From assembly GCF_030936135.1 (NCBI RefSeq), contig NC_082604.1:870501-934500 (forward strand): a DNA stretch of 64,000 nt. Direction: 5' to 3'. Origin of the DNA: Gavia stellata. Its lineage: Eukaryota; Chordata; Aves; Gaviiformes; Gaviidae. Below are positions 55,143 to 64,000 of the stretch, piece by piece (position 1 is the stretch's first letter; the number at the start of each line of letters is the position of its first letter). The position numbers and the translations under genes were made by a program. Under the pieces are notes generated by a model, which was not told the DNA's origin, did not search any database, and saw only the letters and a program-made list of their open reading frames with translations.

Positions 55143-55278
55143 CAAGGGGCCTGGAGGAGCAGCTATCCCGCTGCTGCCAGGCGCGGGCAGCGCAGGCGGC
55201 AGCAGGAGAAGGAAGAGCTGGCCAGGGAGCGGTGCCAGCTGGTGGCACAGCTGGCGACACAGCTGGAGGCACTGCCGG
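55143..55278 (+). pseudogene. Coiled-coil exon-like segment, possibly a CROCC2 remnant
   Basis: Just after the pyrimidine tract and a CTGCAAG acceptor, one frame stays open and reads RRRQQEKEELARERCQLVAQ then LATQLEAL, an Ala/Glu/Arg/Leu heptad-type helix. In another frame of the same stretch GLEEQLSRC is readable, which would fit a helix broken by a one-base shift. A gtgccg donor-like site follows at 55,279. Rootletin-family proteins are built of such helices, and CROCC2 occupies this interval in mammals. At this length the similarity is generic, so the family is a guess. Confidence 0.3.
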
Positions 55279-55499
55279 GTGCCGCCCGACACCCCGGGCC
55301 GGGGGGCAGCTCAGCGGGGGGGTGCTGGGGTGCAGAGAGGGGTCCCCATCGAAGCAAGGGGGATGGCCACCAAGGCCAAGCAGGCAGCTCAGGGTGGCAG
55401 TTCTGGCCCCTGCCCGCACTTTGCCTGCCGGAGGGAGGTTGCCCGGCACTGTGACCATGGGGGCCGTGGGGCATAAGGCCACCCCATGCCCACTGGCAT

Positions 55500-56480
55500 C
55501 CCTCCCTGCCGCCCCGGGAGAGCCCGAGCCAGGCGCCGCGGGAGGCCAAGGCAGATGCCACCCAGCAGGAGGGAGAGGAGCTGGCGCGGGTCGGGGATGG
55601 CGCGGGTCGGGGTGGTGGGGAGACAGCAGAACCTGCATCCCGTGCAGAGGAAGAGGAAGCAGCAAAACACCGGAGGGCTGAGCCCTGCCCGGGGCCGCGG
55701 CATGTGTGGGGGCCAGCAGCACGGCCAGACACGGGCGCAGGGCTGGGCGTTCAGGGCAGCGCCAGGATGCGTAAGCCAGCGACAGGCTCAAACGTAGCAC
55801 GTCTCCATTGGAGGCGAGACATGGGGGAAAATCTCCTAGCAAGAAGGTCAGTTAGGCCGTGGAAGACACGGCTGGAGCGCGCGGTGCTCGGTCTGGGCGA
55901 GACACTGGGAGGCTGGCGGGGAACGGCCTGGCACTGGCAGAGGGGCCGGGCTGAATGAGCTAATCGCTCGTTTTCCATCTCGGCATTTTATGGTTCTACG
56001 AATTTTCACTCCATTAGGAACGGGAGAGAGAAAAAAACCCAAAAATAAGAGCAAGGGCAAGAGAGAGAGAGGAAAAAACCCAGGGGCATGGCAGCACTTG
56101 ACATGGCAGGGGTGGGCGAGGGGCTGCAGTGAGCCCCCGGCGTCCCTCACCCAGCTCTCCCCTCCGTGGGACGCCGTGCACAGTGTCACCGCTGAGCCCT
56201 GGACCCTGCAAGATGCCATCGCCACCCGGCAGAAAGACATCGGGGGGGGGCTGAGCTGGTGGGTGGAGGAGCTGGGGACAGGGGACAGGGAGACTGGGGT
56301 GCGGGAGGTAGGTGATGCTCTGCCCCGGTGCCCCGGCTCCACACCAGCCCCAGTGCCGGTACCCCTGCGCCCCACACCGGAGTCGGGAATCTGCCTGGAG
56401 CAGCACGGCCCCCGGCAAAAAGGCTGGGATGGGGAGTGGGGTCGCAGGCAGGGGAGGTAGAGAGGAAGGGAGAGTAATTT
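55500..56480. other. Unassigned region after the coiled-coil segment
   Basis: Contains a plus-strand open stretch from about 55,515 with Glu/Ala-rich wording (PREAKADATQQEGEELARV, then RAEEEEAAKHRRAE) that could be another decayed helix or chance. The sequence becomes more AT-rich at 55,960-56,060. No firm feature. Confidence 0.3.
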
Positions 56481-59400
56481 AACATGACAGGCTGTTTATT
56501 TTGGCAAAAAGGGTCTCTTTTCAACAGATTTCAAAGCCCAGCCCTGGGGCTGGGGGGGGACCACACAGAGGAGTGGGAGAGCAGGGGTGCGAGGGGGGGG
56601 TTGGATGCGGCCAAGAGAGACGGAGAGGAACCCCCCGCCCGCTCGTCCCCGGGGAACTGCCCTGTTCTCACAGCCCCGGCTGTGCTCGCACGCTCCAGCG
56701 GAGTCGTCCCCCCCCAGCCCAGGGTGCCCCCACGGGCACCCGCGCGCTCCCGCACGCACGTGCTTGCCTGCACGCACCCGCGCACGTTCGCACGCTCCCC
56801 CAGCCCCTGCTCCTTCCTCCGGGCCAGGGCTCAGCTGGAGTCTTGGCTTCCCCCAGTGACATTTCAAAAGAGGCTGTTTATTAAAAAAAACCCCAAATTT
56901 GCTAGGAAAGAAATAATTATTATAATCACATTAAGAGCTTTGGCTGTAAAAGCCCTGCGAGAGCACAGGGAAGGAGCTGAGGCTGCTAACGGCGGGGAGC
57001 GCGGGGGGTGGTTTTCCTGCCTTGTGCTCCTTTTTTTTTTCAGTCCCGGTCCAACACCACCCCCCCCCCCCCCCCGCCTTTTCCTCCTCTTTATCCTGGG
57101 AAATGAAAACAATTTATTTAATGATGGATCGTCCCTTTCTCTGGTCACTGACCTTCTGGGTGAATTTCTGCTGAGCTCGGCGGAAAACGTGAGGCTGGGT
57201 TGTGGATCCCATCTGTGGGTGGGGGAGGGGAGGGAGGGGAGCTCACCCTCATCCTTCCCAAAAACCACAGCAACAGTCCTGGGGAGCGGGATGGGGTTGG
57301 CGGGGAGGGTCCCCACAACAGCGGGGGGCTTTTCGGCAGCTGCTGTCCCTGCAGCCCCGGCCCCGGGGCTTTGGGAGCAGATGCAGGGGCCGCAGCGGCC
57401 CCCAGAGCCCCCCAGTCCATCCCCTTCTCTCTCCGGGAGACCCGCAAGGGTTCCCAGCACCCACTGCCTCCCCCCCGACCTGGCCCGGGGTGCAAGGGTT
57501 AGGCTGGGGTGCAGTGCTGGAGTGGGAGCAGGGGACAGAGGAGCGGTCTCCATCCCGCCGGCAGCCACGTCCCCGCTTGCTGCCTCGTGGCGGGGCGATG
57601 AAGGGGCTTTCTCAGCTTGGGGTGGCCACGGGAGGCATTTTTCAGACCTGGCCAGGCAAGAGGACCCAGGCATGACGCCAGGGACGAGGCCGGGGACGCG
57701 TGTGGGGCTGCACGGGGCTCCCGGCAGCGGCCGGCCATGTGTACCCCGCAGCAGGCGGTTTGGCCCCCGGCTGGTCCGGTGCTTGGCTGGGCTCTGCCGC
57801 CCGGGGAGCGGAAAGCTGGGAAAGGGGCAGGATCACACCAACCCGCCCCGTCTTGTTGGGGTGGGCTGTCAGCACCCAGCGTGCATCGCCCCGGGGCCCT
57901 GGGCATGGGTGCAGCCCGACGTCCCCCGACAGTGGCGTTCAACCCCCAGCTGACCCGGGAAGCAGGGATGGAGCAATCCAGCGTCCAGCCCCCTCCCCTC
58001 TGGCCCTTCCTCTGCCATGGCCTGTTGCTCAAAGCATGGTTCTTGTAAAAACGCATAAATATTTATACAAGAATAATTTAAAAAACATGGTCTGTCAAAT
58101 AATCAAAGCAGCAGAACATCCGAGGAGCTTTCAGCTGGATTGGGAAATCCGGTGTTGCTTTCCGACGCCACGCTGCGATGCTGGAGGTGCTCGCGGCCGG
58201 CCCCGGCCCTGCGGGTTGCCGGACTTGCCGGCGCGGGTTCACGGAAGGTTTGAGGTCTTCATTAACGTGGTTTGGGGACCACGGCAGTGGGCGGCTTTCA
58301 CCTGCAGCAACTCGAGCCCCCCGCTGTCAGAAGCCCCAGCCGGGGATGGGATTTCGCCAGGCACCGGTTTCAGCCTAACGTCCTGGGTTCGGCACTGTCC
58401 CCTGCGCTGGGACCGCGCCAGGAGCCGGAGAAAACCTTGGGTGAAGCGCTGCACCCCTGGCTTCCCCCCAGCCGCGAGGCGGGGCTGGGGACTGGCGTGG
58501 GGAGCGGCAGGGTGGCAGCTGAGCTGGCAGGGTGGCCCCCGGTGCCGCGGGGTGGCAGGGGTACGGCATCCCCATCCCTCCAGAGCCGGCAGTGCCCTCA
58601 GCATTCCAAAAGCTTGGCTTTGCAGCGGTGGAGCCAGAGCCTTGGGCCAGGGTTTCCCCCAGGGCATGAGATTTGCGTCCAAGTGGTCCCACATCCCTGT
58701 TGGTACCGGTGTCACCAGTCACCAGCACAGCCACGGCTCCTCTCCTGCGTCCCGGTGGCACCACGTCCTCCCGGCACCACCAAGAAGCCCCGAGCTGCTG
58801 CTCTAAAGGAAGGCAGGGGAGCAGCCTTAAAATGGCAGCACCTGGAGACCCCCAGCCCATTTCCACCGGCTCGCTTGGGGCTCCCCTGGCTGGGGTACGG
58901 CGGGGGACGCAACCGCCACCGAGCCATGACCCTGCCACCACAGCTCAACCACCCCGCAGCCACCGGATCCCTCGGCCACGCGGTTCGGGGGATCCCGGGG
59001 TGGCGGGGGTAGGTGAGGGGGTGGGAGAGGGGAAGGGGTCCCCCCTATTCCCACGGCCCTGCAGAGCCGGAGGGCAGAGGCGGGCACCGCTGCGGGCTCG
59101 GGCAGCCCAGGGGGAGCGGGAGCCGTGTGTTGCAGTAACCTTCGTCCTCCTGGCCGCCCTCCAGCCCCTTCCCACCACCCGCATTTATGCGCGTGATTCG
59201 TGTTCTTGCATTCTTTGAACCCGGGCCAGCTAATGAGTTCAAACCCCTTCATTAAAACCTCCGCTCCCCCCCAAAAACACCCGCGCATCTCCCTGGGCTA
59301 CCTGGCTGCCTCACCCGCCCCAGGGAGGGGGCTCCCGGGGCCGGTTCCCCCCCTGCGGAAGGTGATGCTTGCGCTGCGCACGTGTTCGGCATCCGCCGGG

Positions 59401-62240
59401 ACCGCTCTCTGCGCTCAGCCTAATTAGCTGGAAGGGAGGGGGAGAGCCAAATCCAAACCATGTGCTGACCTGCAGGCCCCTCCGCCCGAAAGCATCCGTG
59501 CTGAACGCTCTCTGGATCGTTAATAGCTCCCCGGGTCCTTTCCGCACGTCTTTCCCCCCCGCCCCCCAAAACATGCGGGGCCTGGCTGGGGGGCGGGGGG
59601 TGGTGTAGGGCTTTGTGCTCCTTCCCAGTGGTTTTCCAGGGCTGCCTTTCGTGGGAGGCAGCGGGCAACCCCAGGGCTGTGAGTGGCAGCCGGGAGGAAT
59701 TGGGGGGCAACTGCCGCGGATTTGGGGCAACCTCGGTGCTGTGATACCGGCGAGAGACAGAATTGGGGTCACGCAAAAGACCTCTGCCTCCATCCCTTGC
59801 TCCCGCCGGTGGCACCCGCCTTTCCCTCCGGCACGGCTTTGCAGCGGGTGAGCTTGTCCCGCAGTGTGCCCGGCACCCGCCGGCTTCCTCAACCCGCTCA
59901 CCGGGTGCCTGCGGAGCCCGGGAGGAAGCACCAGGTCCAAACGCTGCCGGGATCCACGCCGAGGTGTTTCGCTGAGGAGCATCACCAGTCGCAGGGGCCG
60001 GGAAGGGCAGGGGAAGCCGGGGACGAGCTCCTGGGATGCTCCCGGGACCTGCGTGGTCCCCACCCCAGTGTGACAGCCCCACCAAACCCACCCCCCAGGG
60101 TGGGTACGGGGGTCCCAGCCCTGTTTTGGAGGCCACCAAGAAGGCGGGCACCCTGAACGCAGCTGCGGGTGGAGGAAAGGGGTATTTATTTGCTCCTGGA
60201 GAGCGAGCGGGTGGCGATGGCCAGAGCTCGGCCAGATGGCGCGGGGAGAGGGCTGCTTCCCCCCGCACTCCTCCCAGCCTTCCCAGCGCGGAGCCCGGCT
60301 TCGCACCGGCTCCGGCTCCTGGCCCAGAGGAAATGGCTGCCGGCCGTGGCCCACAGCTGTTTTTCCCCGCTCGGTTTGCTGCTTTCAATTTAATGTCCCG
60401 GGGAACTGGATTGGGACGATGCAGGGGGGGAGCATTGCGGTGCTTTCCCGTGCGAAGCCTGCCTGGAAAAAAATCCTTCCCTCACGCTCGGGATGGCTGC
60501 CGGCAGGGCTGCTCCCTCCTGCCTGCCGTGTCCGTCTCTGGAGGGAAAACCCGCTGGCAGAAACCCGGGATGGCCCCTGCGGGGATGCTCGTGGCAGGCG
60601 GGCAGGTTGGTGTCACCGTGTCCCCGTGTCCCCATATCCCTTGGGAGCTGAGCTGGCAGATCCGGCACGGCAAGGCCGGGAGATCAGACTTTTGGGAGCA
60701 CCTGGCACGAGGTGGTGGATGGCGACAGGCAGAAGACCCCCCCTCCGGCTGCTCCCGAAAAAAGATGGGTCTCGGCTGGCACCCCCAGAGCCACGGGTGG
60801 GCTGCGTGGAGAGGGTGACGGTGCCCCCGCTGCGTCCCCCCCCACGGTGTCCCCCGGGCCGGGGTAGGGGCGAGCAGCCTAATGCCTTCCAGAAGATCAG
60901 CTGTAAATGGCCGGGGAGAGTAATTCGTATCAAACTCATAAAGCCTTTATTAGTGTCTCGGGGGAGAAATCCGGATGTGGCCGTTTATTTATTTTGGATT
61001 TCGCTTTTTTTTTTTTTTTTTTCCCCTTTCAACATTTGCTTCCAGGAGATTTTTAAAGGGACAGGGACGCCCCGCCGTGTTCGGCAGCGGGGCTCGGTGG
61101 GGGCTGGCTGCCCGTGGGACGTTCAGTTCCGGAGCGTTGGTGCCGGCCGAGGTGCCCTGGCATCTCAAGGGGTCAGGCGGATCTCAGGGTCCGGCTTCAG
61201 GATCACTCCGAGGTGGGGGGGGCGAGTGCTGGCGCTGCCGGGGGTGCCGCGCTGCCCCGAGAGCAAGGTCCCCCCCGCTCTCGGCCCTCCACCCCGTGCC
61301 TCAGTTTCCCCCGCTCTACAGGGAGGCGATGAGACCTGCGCCAGCGCTGCCGCCTCTCGGGGCGGCCAGCAGCGTGTGGGCGAGGATTTTGGGAGCACCC
61401 TCGCACCGATGGCAGAGCTGGGCCTCCGGTGAGGCAGACTTTCCGCGGCGGTGTTCGCGGCTGGTCCTAACCCAGTCCCGCTGTTGTTTGCTCCTCCGCT
61501 TCGCTCTTTACATAATTTGTTCCTTGGCCCCTTTTCAAACGTACCTCGCAATCCTTACAGCAGAGGATATTTATACAGCGGGGGTGTGGAATAACACGGA
61601 AAACCTCTGGAGCCGGCGACCGGATTCCCGCACCATCCCAGCGTCGGGGGCAGGCGATGGCCCTCCCTGGTTTTTCCGGGACCCCGGCTGGGGCTGGATG
61701 GGGTTCTCCCTCGCGTCCCCCCCCAACCCGGCCGTGCTTGCGCACCCCGGACGCTGGTGCCGCGGGCCAGGTTGGGCGCAGGGGGGTGGAGGGTGGGAGG
61801 GAATGGGGGCACGGAGCCCCCCCTGATCCGGCTGGATCTCTCAGCCCAGCACCTGCCCGGCCGCAGCGCTCGTCCTTAACTATCAATCAACTATCAAAAC
61901 CCACCCGTGCTTTTTAGCGGGGTGTCCCAAGGGGCAGCCCCGCCAGTTTTCTGGGGGGTCTCGGGCTTTCTTGATAAAACCGTTTGCTGCCGATAAACGT
62001 AGGGCGGGTGTGGGGTCTTTTATTTTTTTCTCCAGTGGAGACAAAGAGGCCCTTGAGCCTAAAGCGTAACTTAAAACATGGCATTCCTGAAAAGAATTTC
62101 CTGATAATATTTTTAGCACCTGAAAAAAAAAAAAGGGGGGGGGGGGGGAAGCGAAAAAAAAAAGCAAATAACACCATTTTTTCCCTCTTCCACTCTTTTT
62201 TTTCCCCTCCCGCCCTCTGTTTTAAAGGAGCAAAGGGGAC
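56481..62240. other. Intergenic region upstream of SNED1 with AT-rich islands
   Basis: GC-rich unique sequence without recognised exons. AT-rich islands stand out at 56,868-56,945, 58,035-58,115, 59,180-59,280, 60,895-61,035 and 61,500-61,600. A run of C occurs at 57,060-57,075, and a run of T at 61,007-61,022. The islands are regulatory candidates. No transposon recognised. Confidence 0.5.
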
Positions 62241-62432
62241 CCGCTGCCGAAGTGCGGCTGTGGGGGGGGGGGGGAGCGGGGCCTCGGCTGGCCCCGGAGG
62301 GGGGGCCCTGCACCCACGCATGTCCTCGGGTGGTGGCCACTCTTCCCCCGCGGGGGCTGAGGGGGGGGCGAGGGGTCCCCCCGCGGGGGACTCGGGAGGA
62401 GAGGGGGCGGCGGGGGGGTCCCCACGCCCCCC

Positions 62433-62490
62433 GCGGAGGGACCCCCCGTCCCCCGCGGAGGGACCCCCCGTCCCCCGCGCGGGGACCCCC
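62433..62490. repeat. 22-bp G/C-rich tandem repeat upstream of SNED1
   Basis: About 2.6 copies of a 22-bp unit (GCGGAGGGACCCCCCGTCCC core) at 62,433-62,490, within a block of C and G runs from 62,340. It could form G-quadruplexes on the minus strand. It lies 330-390 bp upstream of the SNED1 ATG. Confidence 0.7.
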
Positions 62491-62528
62491 CCCCGCGCCC
62501 CGCCCACCCGACCCCTGCCGCCCGCCTG

Positions 62529-64000
<1,472 letters not shown>

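Noticed and set aside
54469-55681. Long Pro/Phe/Ser and Gly/Lys/Glu open frames of 300-410 codons
   Set aside because: Translation of the polypyrimidine/polypurine tract; low complexity, and open on both strands.

Overview
This window is bird nuclear DNA, GC-rich and with short introns, as expected of an avian microchromosome. Three things point to a bird or other sauropsid: exon-by-exon recognisable vertebrate proteins, a CR1-type LINE, and a gene order of KIF1A - AGXT - MAB21L4 - SNED1. That order matches the conserved block known from human 2q37.3.

Layout. (1) Minus strand, 1 to about 38.4 kb: KIF1A, the neuronal kinesin-3 motor. All 46 coding exons I could define join in frame and give 1,755 codons. 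Only about the last 14 codons lie beyond the left edge. The start codon is at 32,636, a probable non-coding first exon begins at 38,309, and the promoter is a CpG island at about 37.9-38.9 kb. (2) Plus strand, 40.27-44.42 kb: complete AGXT (alanine:glyoxylate aminotransferase), 11 exons, 397 residues, poly(A) signal at 44,412. (3) Minus strand, 44.51-49.24 kb: complete MAB21L4 (C2orf54), 5 coding exons, 434 residues, tail to tail with AGXT. (4) 49.7-56.5 kb: a repeat-rich interval with a hexanucleotide/85-bp compound minisatellite, a second CpG-island promoter carrying two RFX X-boxes, one or two orphan exon-like segments, a 5'-truncated CR1 LINE and a 570-bp polypyrimidine tract. In mammals this interval holds CROCC2, a ciliary rootlet gene. 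(5) 56.5-62.2 kb: intergenic sequence with several AT-rich islands. (6) Plus strand, 62.82 kb onward: first coding exon of SNED1 and the start of its first intron.

The four genes do not share a pathway. KIF1A carries synaptic-vesicle precursors along axonal microtubules. AGXT removes glyoxylate in peroxisomes and/or mitochondria. MAB21L4 is a MAB21-like protein. SNED1 is a secreted matrix protein. Their adjacency reflects old vertebrate synteny.

Most notable observations: two adjacent RFX X-box pairs at two separate promoters; a possible vestige of CROCC2; a 30-bp perfect inverted repeat in a MAB21L4 intron; an AGXT layout with both a mitochondrial-type leader and an SRL peroxisomal tail; KIF1A splice features (an in-frame cassette exon duplicating a motif, an in-frame alternative acceptor, a GC-AG intron); and an inverted octamer pair around a CCAAT box at SNED1.
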